In this document: one piece after another, positions 17,816-26,575 of the stretch
Position numbering within the stretch: the stretch's first letter is position 1
Layout: each line of letters begins with the position of its first letter
Assembly (NCBI RefSeq): GCF_003025555.1
Contig: NZ_PYMH01000001.1
Span: 124,001-188,000, forward strand
Direction of reading: 5' to 3'
Length of the DNA stretch: 64,000 nt
DNA from: Photobacterium lutimaris
Lineage (GTDB): Bacteria > Pseudomonadota > Gammaproteobacteria > Enterobacterales > Vibrionaceae
Position numbers and translations under genes: made by a program
Notes under the pieces: model-generated
What the model saw: the letters and a program-made list of their open reading frames with translations, nothing else
What the model was told of the DNA's origin: nothing
Database searches by the model: none

Positions 17816-18940
17816 TTATGCCTCTTTGCGAAGAAGCAAAAGAAGTGCAGTCATTAGACCACAGGCAGTTAGTACCATGCCTAGGTTTTGTGCGATGCCA
17901 GCCAAGCTTAATCCGCTGCCTATCATCAAGTAATACATCAGCCCGAAAATGGCCCCGGCACTTCCAGCTTGCTGCTTGTAGCCAATCAGTGCACTGCTCA
18001 ATACATTGGGAATAGCAATACCGAAAGCCATCACCACCAGAAGCATAGGTACAATGAACCAAATACTATCAAGCATTAATGTAACAGCTATACCGCCCAC
18101 TAAAAGCAGTATTGCCGCCAGCCACAGTAGCGTTTTTTGCTGCCATTTTCTTGCAATGAGCTGTTTGTTCAAATAGCTGCCAAGTAACGTACCTATCCCT
18201 AATACAATGCCACTATAGCCAAATTGTTGGGCATTAAAACCAAGTTGCTCAAACGTAAAGGCCCCTAGTTGGTAATAGGCAAATAAGGCGATATTAAACA
18301 AAGCCACTAATAGTGCTGATTGCCAAATTTGTACATCTTTAAACATGCGAACGGCGAGAGCACGCAGTTGTAAAGGCTGTTTGAACTGTTGGGTTTCAGG
18401 TAACTTGGCCAAGTTGTACACAAACAACAGGACGGCCATTACTGTCAATGCCATAAATACAGCACGATAGCCGCCGGACTGCGATAGCTGCCCACCGAGT
18501 AACATGCCGAGTACCGGGCTAATCGAAATCCCCATCCCCATTATGCTAAAGACTTTCCCCAGCTCTTCACCGTTGTAGCTGTCTCTTAGCATGGTTTGGG
18601 TTACCACAGAGCCGACAGCAATACCAAATGCACTCAGTGCTCGGGCTATCATAATGACGGTAAAATTATCAGTCTGTATTGCCAATAGCGTCGCTAAACC
18701 GTAGGTCAAGAGCCCCAATAACATGGTTGGCCTTCTGCCGATCTTGTCTGCCGCTACCCCCCAAACCACCACTCCGATTGCAAACGCAGTGAAGTATATT
18801 GAGAGGGTCTGGGCGGCTTGTGCATAGCTGACCGAAAATGCTTGGGCAATTGAGCCTAAAGCCGGGCTGTAAATGGTTTCCACGATTTGAGGAAACATCA
18901 GCATGATCACCATCAGCGATAAAGAAGGTTTTGTTTTCAT
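17816..18940 (-). CDS. MFS transporter, Bcr/CflA-EmrD-like (DHA1 type)
   Basis: 374 residues with about twelve hydrophobic helices. The loop 2-3 motif VVWGVAADKIGRRPTMLLGL and the motif C-like GMGISISPVLGMLLGGQL of drug:proton antiporters are both visible. The N-terminus lacks the longer leader of Bcr. It is probably an inner-membrane exporter of small molecules, but no substrate can be named. It is monocistronic and convergent with nap. Confidence 0.85.
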   Translation of the reverse strand: MKTKPSLSLMVIMLMFPQIVETIYSPALGSIAQAFSVSYAQAAQTLSIYFTAFAIGVVVWGVAADKIGRRPTMLLGLLTYGLATLLAIQTDNFTVIMIARALSAFGIAVGSVVTQTMLRDSYNGEELGKVFSIMGMGISISPVLGMLLGGQLSQSGGYRAVFMALTVMAVLLFVYNLAKLPETQQFKQPLQLRALAVRMFKDVQIWQSALLVALFNIALFAYYQLGAFTFEQLGFNAQQFGYSGIVLGIGTLLGSYLNKQLIARKWQQKTLLWLAAILLLVGGIAVTLMLDSIWFIVPMLLVVMAFGIAIPNVLSSALIGYKQQAGSAGAIFGLMYYLMIGSGLSLAGIAQNLGMVLTACGLMTALLLLLRKEA

Positions 18941-19236
18941 TTTGGTGTCCCCAATGTCTTAACGTGGGGAGATTATAGGGAGAAGAGTGGTGTAACTATT
19001 AGCAACATAAATACAAAAAACATCAAAATAAGGACGAAGTACATTTTTGCTAACCGCCCGTTGTTCAATTGTTGTTTTTTAACGAGCGTGCAGCATGAAA
19101 CGGTTTACATTTAACCGCGCATTTATCCAACTTACTGAATTTACATTTCGCAACAGATTGCGTGGTTTTTACGTATTTATTCTATTTTTTTTCCTTATAT
19201 TGCCTAGGTTTATTCCAAGACATTAGGCTCTGTGAG
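18941..19236. promoter_or_regulatory. Leader of the first 5'-nucleotidase, shared with its paralogue
   Basis: The stretch from about 19091 to 19185 is clearly related to 22902-22998 before the second nucleotidase. TTTACA occurs at 19104 and 19140, exactly 36 bases apart, with TTTATC midway at 18 bases. The copy upstream of the second gene keeps the same spacing. This conservation outside coding sequence suggests a shared operator or promoter. Ninety bases of MFS upstream region also lie here. Confidence 0.5.
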
Positions 19237-21450
19237 ATGAAAAATAAAACCTTTAAACTTGCGACGTTAAGCGCAGCTATCCTACTGGCTTCTACTGCCA
19301 GTTATGCGAATGCTAATAATCAAGCGCCTGCATCCATCGCTGAATGTAAAACTTTTGAACCGACGCCATCGGTCATCGTGAAAGGCACCAATAACGAATT
19401 ATCAAGCCAGACGATCACCATTGGTGCGACCGGTGACATGCATGGTCGTATCTTCGCTTATGATTACGCGCTGGATGGCGTAGATAGAAATGCGGGTTTC
19501 TCAAAAATTGCCACCCTGCTACGTGACGAGCGCTCAAGCAATGACAACTTCTTGCTGATCGACTTGGGCGATACCGTTCAGGGCAACTCGGCAGAGCTAT
19601 TCAACAACGATCCTGTCCACCCAGTTGTTGAAACCATGAACACCCTAAACTACGACTTGTGGGTGCCGGGTAACCACGAGTTTGATTTCGAGCGCGCCTT
19701 CCTTGAGCGTAGCCTTGAAAACTTCAACGGTTCGGTAATTTCTTCTAATGTTATTTGGGATAAAAACTCGGTTGACTGTAAAGCCAACGAAGAAGAAGTC
19801 CCGTTCCTACGCGGCTACCAGATCTTCAATTACAACGGTGCCAAAGTGGCTGTTGTTGGCCTAACACCGTCTTACGTTAAAGTGTGGAATGCCTCTAACC
19901 CAGAGAATTTCCGTAACTTGGACTTTAAAGATGAACTGGAGTCGGTCACTGACACCGTAAATTCGGTTATCGAGCAGTACCAGCCTGATGTGGTGATTGG
20001 TGCTCTTCACCACGGTCGTAAAGAGCATGGTCGCGGTGTTCATGAAATTGCCTCTGAGCTAGCTGATAAGTTCGATGTGATCTTTATGGGTCACGAACAC
20101 GCTCGCTTCATTGAGCAGGTTGAGAAAGGCGCTGATTTTACCGCGGAAATGCCTGAAATTTCTGTCGACGGCAACAGCGAGCTGGAAGATAAGACCAAGT
20201 CAGGTGTCTACAACGCTGAAAACCGTCATGAAAAAGTCAAAATCATCGAGCCGGGCAACTGGGGCTGGGCACTGGCCAAGGCAGAAATCGAATTAGAGAA
20301 AGATCAGCAAGGCAAGTGGCAGATTGTTGATACTACGCTGTCCAACCGCAAGGTTGAGAGCGTACAAGAAGACAAGACGCTACAAGAGCAAATGCTGCAT
20401 ATCCATGATACCTCTGTTACCGATGCCAACATTAAAATTGGTGAAGTAAAAGGTAACTTCACCAACTCTAAAGGTGGTTTTGCTGATGAAGCCGTACTTG
20501 AAGAGCAAGTGTTGAACAGCGAAGGTCTCCGCCTTTACAGCTCAATTCATACCGGCAAGTTGTCGGACATGCCGATCACGGATTTGATCAATCAGATTCA
20601 GATCATGAATATTGAGCAAAAAGGATCTGATTCTGAAGGCAATGCAATTGCCGTCGATGTATCGGCAGCAGCCCTGTTCTCTGACGGCTCGAATCTGTTC
20701 GACGGTCAGGAATACCGTAAGAAAGACAGTGCTAACCTTTATATGTACGACAACCAGCTGGTTGCGGTAAGCATCAAAGGTGAGCAGCTTAAAGCGTACA
20801 TGGAGTGGTCTTACGGCTACTTCAATACGCATCAAGAAAACGATATTACCGTTTCTTTCAATCCTGCTATCCCGGCCTATAACTACGACATCTTTGATGG
20901 CTCTATCCAATATACCGTGGATCTGAGCAATGCGGTGGGCGAGCGTATTGATATCACCGAGATCCGTGGCGGTGAATTTAATCCTAATGCCGACTATGTA
21001 TTGGCAATCAATGACTACCGTTTAGGTACTCTGCTAGGCGAACAGTGGATCACCCGTGAGCAGGTGATCTGGGACTCATCAAACGAGCCGGTTTACGCGG
21101 TACGTGACATGATCACCGAGTACGTCGAAAACGAGGGTGTCTTGGATCGTAGCAAGTTCGAAAATGTGAATTGGTACATCAAACAGTATGGCCCAGCGAA
21201 TGCTGCAGGCGCTGTATCCGAGCCTGGCGATATCCTGTCGCTACGTGAAGGCGCTGGTGCAGAACTTTGGAGCAAGCTGCAGAATAAAGAGATCTGTGTG
21301 ATGCGTTCAGGCCCGGGTGCACGTAATTCTATCAATGTGTCGGTAAACCTTGCCGATGAAGATACCTGGTTTGCTAACCCGAACTATTCTGCAGAGGCGA
21401 CTCAGGAAGCCTTGTATGAAGGTTGTGCGTACAGCAACCAGCCGAAGTAA
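19237..21450 (+). CDS. Secreted bifunctional metallophosphatase/5'-nucleotidase (copy 1)
   Basis: 737 residues from the ATG at 19237; an in-frame start 25 codons upstream would put hydrophobic residues before a normal signal peptide and is rejected. The leader is KLATLSAAILLASTASYANA. The calcineurin-like domain shows GATGDMHGRIF near residue 65, DLGDTVQGNS near 110, VPGNHEFDFERA near 145, HHGRKEHG and FMGHEHARFI near 280. The C-terminal 5'-nucleotidase domain carries SDGSNLFDG and KKDSANLYMYDN. Probably a periplasmic enzyme releasing phosphate and nucleosides from nucleotides. The C-terminus has two cysteines that may pair (ICVMRSGPGAR, EGCAYSNQPK). A paralogue lies 1.6 kb downstream. Confidence 0.9.
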   Translation: MKNKTFKLATLSAAILLASTASYANANNQAPASIAECKTFEPTPSVIVKGTNNELSSQTITIGATGDMHGRIFAYDYALDGVDRNAGFSKIATLLRDERSSNDNFLLIDLGDTVQGNSAELFNNDPVHPVVETMNTLNYDLWVPGNHEFDFERAFLERSLENFNGSVISSNVIWDKNSVDCKANEEEVPFLRGYQIFNYNGAKVAVVGLTPSYVKVWNASNPENFRNLDFKDELESVTDTVNSVIEQYQPDVVIGALHHGRKEHGRGVHEIASELADKFDVIFMGHEHARFIEQVEKGADFTAEMPEISVDGNSELEDKTKSGVYNAENRHEKVKIIEPGNWGWALAKAEIELEKDQQGKWQIVDTTLSNRKVESVQEDKTLQEQMLHIHDTSVTDANIKIGEVKGNFTNSKGGFADEAVLEEQVLNSEGLRLYSSIHTGKLSDMPITDLINQIQIMNIEQKGSDSEGNAIAVDVSAAALFSDGSNLFDGQEYRKKDSANLYMYDNQLVAVSIKGEQLKAYMEWSYGYFNTHQENDITVSFNPAIPAYNYDIFDGSIQYTVDLSNAVGERIDITEIRGGEFNPNADYVLAINDYRLGTLLGEQWITREQVIWDSSNEPVYAVRDMITEYVENEGVLDRSKFENVNWYIKQYGPANAAGAVSEPGDILSLREGAGAELWSKLQNKEICVMRSGPGARNSINVSVNLADEDTWFANPNYSAEATQEALYEGCAYSNQPK

Positions 21451-21472
21451 GACTCTCCCATTACTCTAATTC

Positions 21473-21495
21473 AAGGCGCTTCGGCGCCTTTTTTT
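21473..21495 (+). terminator. Intrinsic terminator after nucleotidase copy 1
   Basis: AAGGCGC-TTCG-GCGCCTT with a stable TTCG tetraloop, followed by a run of T. Confidence 0.92.
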
Positions 21496-21667
21496 ATTTA
21501 TCCCTATTGGTATTAAACCAGACGAAGATCACGATTGATCCTTACCCAAGGTTTGAATTCTTTGATTTAGGTGTTATTGTATTACAATATTAATTATCGG
21601 CGGTGTCGAGGGATAGTCTGTTTAGGCTCTTGGCATCGCCATTAACTAACGTAAAGAGAACATTGAT

Positions 21668-22423
21668 ATGTCTAATAAAGTCGCATTTATCTCTGGTGCT
21701 ACAGGTGGGATCGGTTTCCAGGTGGCTAAGCGCCTGGGTCAAGATGGCTACACGGTGATCCTCAACGGTATCGAAGCGTCGAAAGGTGCAAGCTGCGTTG
21801 CTGAGCTAACTGGAATGGGCATCGAGGCCGAGTACCGTGGCTTTGACGTGACAGATGAGCATGCCGTGACCGAAAATATCAATGCGATCGGTGATAAATT
21901 CGGTAAGATCGATGTTGTCGTTAACAACGCAGGTGGCCTAGGTGGCCGTAGCCCAATCGAAGGCATGGAAACTGATTTCTTCCGCAAAGTTATGGCGCTT
22001 AATCTTGATAGTGCATTCTTTGTTTCTCGCGCTGCAATTCCGTTCCTGAAGAAGTCTGACAACGCGTCAATCATCAACTTCACTTCTAATGCAGCTTGGA
22101 ACGCAGGAGGCCCAGGTGCGGGTATCTACGGTACATCCAAAGCCGCGGTTCACACGCTTACGCGTGCGCTTGCTAAAGAGCTAGCACCAGCTAACATCCG
22201 TGTTAACGCTGTATCTCCAGGTACTATCGATACGCCGTTCCACGCGCAAATCAAAGAAACGAAGCCAGAAGTGTTTGCTTCTTGGGCTAACAGCATCATG
22301 CTGGGTCGTCTTGGCCAGCCAGAAGAAGTGGCTTCTGCAATTTCTTTCCTAGTAAGCAAAGACGCATCATTCATCACAGCTGAAACGCTACAGATCGGTG
22401 GTGGTCAGGCGCTGGGTATCTAA
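21668..22423 (+). CDS. Short-chain dehydrogenase/reductase
   Basis: 251 residues, the classic SDR length. The NAD(P)-binding motif SGATGGIGFQVAKRLG is at 9-24, NNAGGLGG at about 88-95, the catalytic Tyr-Lys pair in GIYGTSKAAVHTL near 156-160 and the Ser in NFTSNAAW near 139. RVNAVSPGTIDTPF follows the active site. It resembles 3-oxoacyl-ACP or acetoacetyl-CoA reductases, but substrate is not readable. Its own terminators on either side show it is transcribed alone, though it sits between two nucleotidase paralogues. Confidence 0.88.
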   Translation: MSNKVAFISGATGGIGFQVAKRLGQDGYTVILNGIEASKGASCVAELTGMGIEAEYRGFDVTDEHAVTENINAIGDKFGKIDVVVNNAGGLGGRSPIEGMETDFFRKVMALNLDSAFFVSRAAIPFLKKSDNASIINFTSNAAWNAGGPGAGIYGTSKAAVHTLTRALAKELAPANIRVNAVSPGTIDTPFHAQIKETKPEVFASWANSIMLGRLGQPEEVASAISFLVSKDASFITAETLQIGGGQALGI

Positions 22424-22470
22424 TCACACGGCATATAAAGCCGCTGGTTGGCTTTATTTGGCAGTTTGAT

Positions 22471-22505
22471 AAACACGGCAGATACTCGTATCTGCCGTGT
22501 TTTTA
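22471..22505 (+). terminator. Intrinsic terminator after the SDR gene
   Basis: AACACGGCAGATAC and TATCTGCCGTGTT pair over a three-base loop, followed by a T-run. Very strong stem. Confidence 0.92.
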
Positions 22506-23064
22506 TATAGGTATATCTTCAGCCTATTTTGTCTGTGCATATCATTTTAAAGTCCCACTGCTGTTTCTACTTTTCATTTAATGTAACCCCTTACACTGAT
22601 TTACAAACTGCCTCTCAATCCCACTTGCAGGGATAAGAGAATGAAAGCAAGTGCCTATAAATGTGCCCTTTTGGTTGAGGTTTGATCGCAATCTTTCATT
22701 TTGTAAATCGTCACGCTGTTAACTTGTGGGTAATGGAATATTGGCTGAGAGACCTTTGTCTGTGATTTTTATCACGTTTCCTCTGTTTTTGTTATTTGCT
22801 CTGCCGGTATTTTTTGGGATTAATATCACATTGGCAATCGTTTGCTTGTGTGTTTTTTGAACGCTTTTGTGTTGTGTGATTGTTGGCGGTTAACGTTTGC
22901 TTAGCATGCAAAGGTTTACAATTAACGATTCATTTATCAAATTTACTGAATTTACATTTAGAAACCTTATCGTTGGTTTTCGAGTTTTTATTCTATTGTC
23001 AGGGCGTATATTTGACCACGTTTCCATTTTCCCTTTTCCTTTTTTATTTTTTGATTGCCTAACT
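22506..23064 (+). promoter_or_regulatory. Long leader of the second 5'-nucleotidase
   Basis: About 560 bases without a convincing gene. The last 165 bases repeat the leader of the first nucleotidase: GGTTTACA, CATTTATC and TTACTGAATTTACATTT, with TTTACA at 22915 and 22951, 36 bases apart. A frame open from 22897 through this region into the gene is a consequence of low stop density; the product start is at 23065. A CRP-like site lies at 22761-22776. Confidence 0.5.
22761..22776. promoter_or_regulatory. Candidate CRP site
   Basis: TGTGAtttttaTCACG matches TGTGA-N6-TCACA in nine of ten positions. It is about 300 bases before the second nucleotidase and outside the part of the leader shared with the first copy. 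Confidence 0.5.
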
Positions 23065-25284
23065 ATGACTAAGAATACTATTAAGGTTGCAACGCTGAGT
23101 GCAGCGATTGTTACCGCCCTAGCCGGATGTAACAGCAGTAGCAGTGATGACAAAACACAACCATCACGTCCATCAATTGCTGAATGTAAAACCTATGAGC
23201 CAACGCAACCAGTGATCGTTAAGGGTGATAATGAAAACCTTAACTTCCAAACGATTACTATCGGTGCTACAGGTGACATGCATGGCCGTATCTTTGCGTA
23301 TGACTACGCATTGGATGGTGTGGATGTGAATGCAGGCTTTACCAAGATTGCCACGTTGCTGAACGAAGAGCGTGCTGCCAACGACAATTTCTTGATGATT
23401 GACTTGGGTGATACCGTTCAGGGTAACTCAGCCGAGCTGTTCAACGACCTACCGGTTCACCCTGTGGTTGAAACCATGAACTTCATGGATTACGACGTAT
23501 GGGTACCGGGTAACCACGAATTCGATTTTGAGCGCGCTTTCCTTGAGCGTAGCCTTGAAGGTTTCAACGGCTCAGTGATTTCTTCCAACATCATCTGGGA
23601 CAAGAATTCTGCCGACTGTAAAACCAATGGCCAAGAAGTACCTTTCCTACGTGGTTACCAGATCTTTGACTACAATGGCGCGAAAGTGGCGGTTATTGGC
23701 CTGACGCCTTCATATGTAAAAGTATGGAACGCTTCTAACCCAGAAAACTTCCGTAACCTGGATTTCAAAGAAGAGTTTGAATCACTGGAAAACACCGTTG
23801 ATCAGGTGATCACCCAGTACCAGCCAGATGTGGTTATCGGTGCACTTCACCATGGCCGTAGCGAATCGCATGCCCGTGGTGTGAACGAAATTGCTTCTAA
23901 GATGGCTGACAAGTTCGATGTGATCTTCATGGGTCACGAACATGCTCGCTTCATCGAGCAAATCGACTTGGGCGCACCTTTTGAAAACGGGATGGACGAT
24001 ATCTCGGTTTCGGGTGACAAAGCTAACCAAGTTGAAGACAAGGCGAAATCTGGTACTTACAACTGGCGTAACCGTGACTCAAAAGTGAAGGTTATCGAAC
24101 CGGGCAACTGGGGTTGGGCATTGGCGAAAGCTGAAATCGATCTCGTAAAAGACCAAGAGGGTAACTGGAAGATCTTCGATACTACGCTTTCTAACCGTAC
24201 CGTGGCGGATATTGAAGAAGATGCCGCACTTCAGAACGAAATGCAGCATATCCATGATGAATCAGTTGCTGATGCCAATATCGAAATCGGTAAAGTAGTG
24301 GGTAACTTCACCAATACAACGAACGGTAAAGCTGACGAAGCGGTATTGGAAGATCAAGTACTAAACAGCGAAGGTCTTCGCCTGTACTCGACAATCCACA
24401 GTGCTAAAGTGTCTGACATGCCACTGACGGATCTGATTAACCAAATCCAGATCATGAATGTGGAAGAGAAAGCCGGTATTGAAGTGGACGTTTCTGCCGC
24501 GGCCTTGTTCTCTGACGGCTCGAACCTGTTTGATGGTGAGACTTACCGTAAGAAAGACAGTGCCAACCTGTACATGTATGATAATCAGCTAGTTGCGGTC
24601 AATATTACCGGTGAAAACCTGAAAAAGTACATGGAGTGGTCTTACAGCTACTTCAATCAGTACCAAGACGGTGATATCACGGTTTCGTTCGATGAAACAG
24701 TTCCGTCGTTCAACTACGACATCTTTGATGGCCACATTGACTATGTTGTCGATCTAGCCGAAGAAGTCGGCAACCGTATTCAGAATGTTAAGATCCGTGG
24801 TGTGGAACTCGATCCGACGGCGACTTACGTGCTGGCAATCAACGATTATCGCTTTGGTTCGCCAATGAAGGATGTTGGTTGGGTGACTGAAGAAGATGTG
24901 CTTTGGGACTCATCTGCAGAGGCAATCTACGCTATCCGTGACATGCTGACCGATTATGTTGCCAAGAAAGGCGAACTAGATCGCAGCGAGTTTGAAAATA
25001 CCAACTGGTACATCAAGCAGTACGGCCAGTCTGATGCGAACGGCGTGGTTGCTGACGGTGAAAAAGGTGTAATCTTGCAGGCGCGTGAAGACGGCGGCGA
25101 AGGCGAAGCGTTATGGAATCGCTTGAAGAACAAAGAAATCTGTGTGATGCGTTCTGGTCCTGGTGCTCGTGATGCTATCAATGTTTCTGTAAATTCTGGT
25201 AACGAAAGCTCTTGGTTTGTTAACCCGAATGCAAGTAACCCGTACGAAGGCTGTACTTACAGTAACCAGCCTAAGTCTGAGTAA
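23065..25284 (+). CDS. Lipoprotein 5'-nucleotidase/metallophosphatase (copy 2)
   Basis: 739 residues from the ATG at 23065. The leader ends in a lipobox, TALAGC, followed by a Ser-rich linker and acidic residues, so it is a predicted outer-membrane lipoprotein, unlike copy 1 which has a plain signal peptide. The rest aligns with copy 1 throughout: GATGDMHGRIF, DLGDTVQGNS, VPGNHEFDFERA, MGHEHARFIEQ, SDGSNLFDG, KKDSANLYMYDN. Probably hydrolyses extracellular nucleotides at the cell surface or in the periplasm. The lipid anchor suggests division of labour with copy 1. Duplication includes the promoter region. Confidence 0.9.
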   Translation: MTKNTIKVATLSAAIVTALAGCNSSSSDDKTQPSRPSIAECKTYEPTQPVIVKGDNENLNFQTITIGATGDMHGRIFAYDYALDGVDVNAGFTKIATLLNEERAANDNFLMIDLGDTVQGNSAELFNDLPVHPVVETMNFMDYDVWVPGNHEFDFERAFLERSLEGFNGSVISSNIIWDKNSADCKTNGQEVPFLRGYQIFDYNGAKVAVIGLTPSYVKVWNASNPENFRNLDFKEEFESLENTVDQVITQYQPDVVIGALHHGRSESHARGVNEIASKMADKFDVIFMGHEHARFIEQIDLGAPFENGMDDISVSGDKANQVEDKAKSGTYNWRNRDSKVKVIEPGNWGWALAKAEIDLVKDQEGNWKIFDTTLSNRTVADIEEDAALQNEMQHIHDESVADANIEIGKVVGNFTNTTNGKADEAVLEDQVLNSEGLRLYSTIHSAKVSDMPLTDLINQIQIMNVEEKAGIEVDVSAAALFSDGSNLFDGETYRKKDSANLYMYDNQLVAVNITGENLKKYMEWSYSYFNQYQDGDITVSFDETVPSFNYDIFDGHIDYVVDLAEEVGNRIQNVKIRGVELDPTATYVLAINDYRFGSPMKDVGWVTEEDVLWDSSAEAIYAIRDMLTDYVAKKGELDRSEFENTNWYIKQYGQSDANGVVADGEKGVILQAREDGGEGEALWNRLKNKEICVMRSGPGARDAINVSVNSGNESSWFVNPNASNPYEGCTYSNQPKSE

Positions 25285-25306
25285 TTGAAATTATCAAAAT
25301 AGAATA

Positions 25307-25336
25307 AAGAAGGCGCTCCGGCGCCTTCTTGTTTTG
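25307..25336 (+). terminator. Intrinsic terminator after nucleotidase copy 2
   Basis: AAGAAGGCGC-TCCG-GCGCCTTCTT followed by GTTTT. It ends only ten bases before the next start codon. Confidence 0.88.
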
Positions 25337-25346
25337 GAAGATTAAG

Positions 25347-26495
25347 ATGTTAAAACGATTATTATTTCCTTTTGTGGTCTTTCTTATTTCGACGGCCATT
25401 TTGTGGTATTCGCCTGCAGTGAGTGAGTCATTTAGACCGAAAGCATACAGTAACCAAGAGTTTGTCCGTGCGAGTGTGATCGACGTTTTAGCTGAGAGTA
25501 CTCAGTCAGATCCTTTAGTGCCTTCAGTTAAGACAGGACGTCAACGCTTATTGGTGGAATTACGGGAAGGGGAAGACAAAGGCAAACAAGTCGAAGTCGA
25601 GAACCAACTTAGCCGACTGCATAATGTGTATGTTTCCGCAGGTGATAATTTCATTCTGCTGATCCGTGAACAAGGCAGCCGCACTATCTATTGGCCGTAT
25701 AACCATGATCGTTCTTCCGCGGTGTATTGGATGGTTGGCATCATTGTGTTGTTAACAGTGTTGTTTGCAGGTCTGCAAGGGGTGAATTCGGTGATCTCCT
25801 TGTACTTTACGGGTGCACTGTTAATTGGCGTGTTAGTTCCCGCGCTGTTTGCTGGCTGGAACCCGATCCTCGTTACGATTGGCTTGATGGCGGTGAAGAT
25901 CGTGGTCAATTTCCTGTTGGTCGCAGGGTGGAATAAAAAGTCTCTGGTTTCGATGCTCGGCACCCTTGCCGGTGTCGTTATGGCAGGCTTGATGGCACAG
26001 TTTTTCGGGGAGATGGCTCAACTCAATGGCCTATATCTTGAGAAAGGCGAAGATATTCTTTATCTCGGCGGTGAAGCTCAAGTGCAAGTACGTTGGCTTC
26101 TGTTTGTTGCTATCATGATCTCGGCACTGGGAGCAGTAATGGATGTGGCGATTTCGATGGCATCGTCATACCATGAGCTTCGCGAAATATCGCCGGAGCA
26201 ACCGGAAAAAGATCGCCTGTGGGCAACGATCCGTATCGGCCGCGATATTCTCGGTACCATGACCAATACGTTGGTATTGGCCTTTGCGGGTAGCGCACTC
26301 ACCACGATAATGATGGTATGGGGCTTCCAAATGCCGTTAATGCAGTTTATGAATATTCCGGCGCTGTCGCTGGCTATGATCCATGGTCTGGCCGGTAGCA
26401 TCGGATTGATCATGACGGTGCCTCTGACGGTACTGATCGCCAGCGCGGTATATCAGCGAGATATCAAGAAAAGACAGAGTTTGGTTAATCCATGA
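25347..26495 (+). CDS. YibE/F family membrane protein
   Basis: 382 residues from the ATG at 25347, with GGAAG about six bases upstream; the longer frame would begin inside the terminator stem. An N-terminal membrane segment is followed by a soluble region (about 30-125) with RQRLLVELREGEDKGKQVEV, typical of the first part of YibE/F. Seven or so further helices follow, including VMDVAISMASSYHELREISP and IRIGRDILGTMTNTLVLAF, which are family signatures. Function of the family is not established. Confidence 0.85.
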   Translation: MLKRLLFPFVVFLISTAILWYSPAVSESFRPKAYSNQEFVRASVIDVLAESTQSDPLVPSVKTGRQRLLVELREGEDKGKQVEVENQLSRLHNVYVSAGDNFILLIREQGSRTIYWPYNHDRSSAVYWMVGIIVLLTVLFAGLQGVNSVISLYFTGALLIGVLVPALFAGWNPILVTIGLMAVKIVVNFLLVAGWNKKSLVSMLGTLAGVVMAGLMAQFFGEMAQLNGLYLEKGEDILYLGGEAQVQVRWLLFVAIMISALGAVMDVAISMASSYHELREISPEQPEKDRLWATIRIGRDILGTMTNTLVLAFAGSALTTIMMVWGFQMPLMQFMNIPALSLAMIHGLAGSIGLIMTVPLTVLIASAVYQRDIKKRQSLVNP

Positions 26496-26499
26496 AAAT

Positions 26500-26535
26500 A
26501 GCCGCGGTGCAACAGTAGTTGCATCGCGGCTTTTG
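26500..26535 (+). terminator. Intrinsic terminator after the YibE/F gene
   Basis: AGCCGCGGTGCAAC pairs with GTTGCATCGCGGCT with one mismatch and a four-base loop, followed by TTTTGCTTT. Confidence 0.88.
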
Positions 26536-26575
26536 CTTTCTGCTATAACTCCTAGCTACGTCATTGAATAATGAA

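Noticed and set aside
22897-23064. 57-residue N-terminal extension of the second nucleotidase
   Set aside because: It would precede a normal lipoprotein signal; the matching region before the first copy is non-coding and conserved as DNA.
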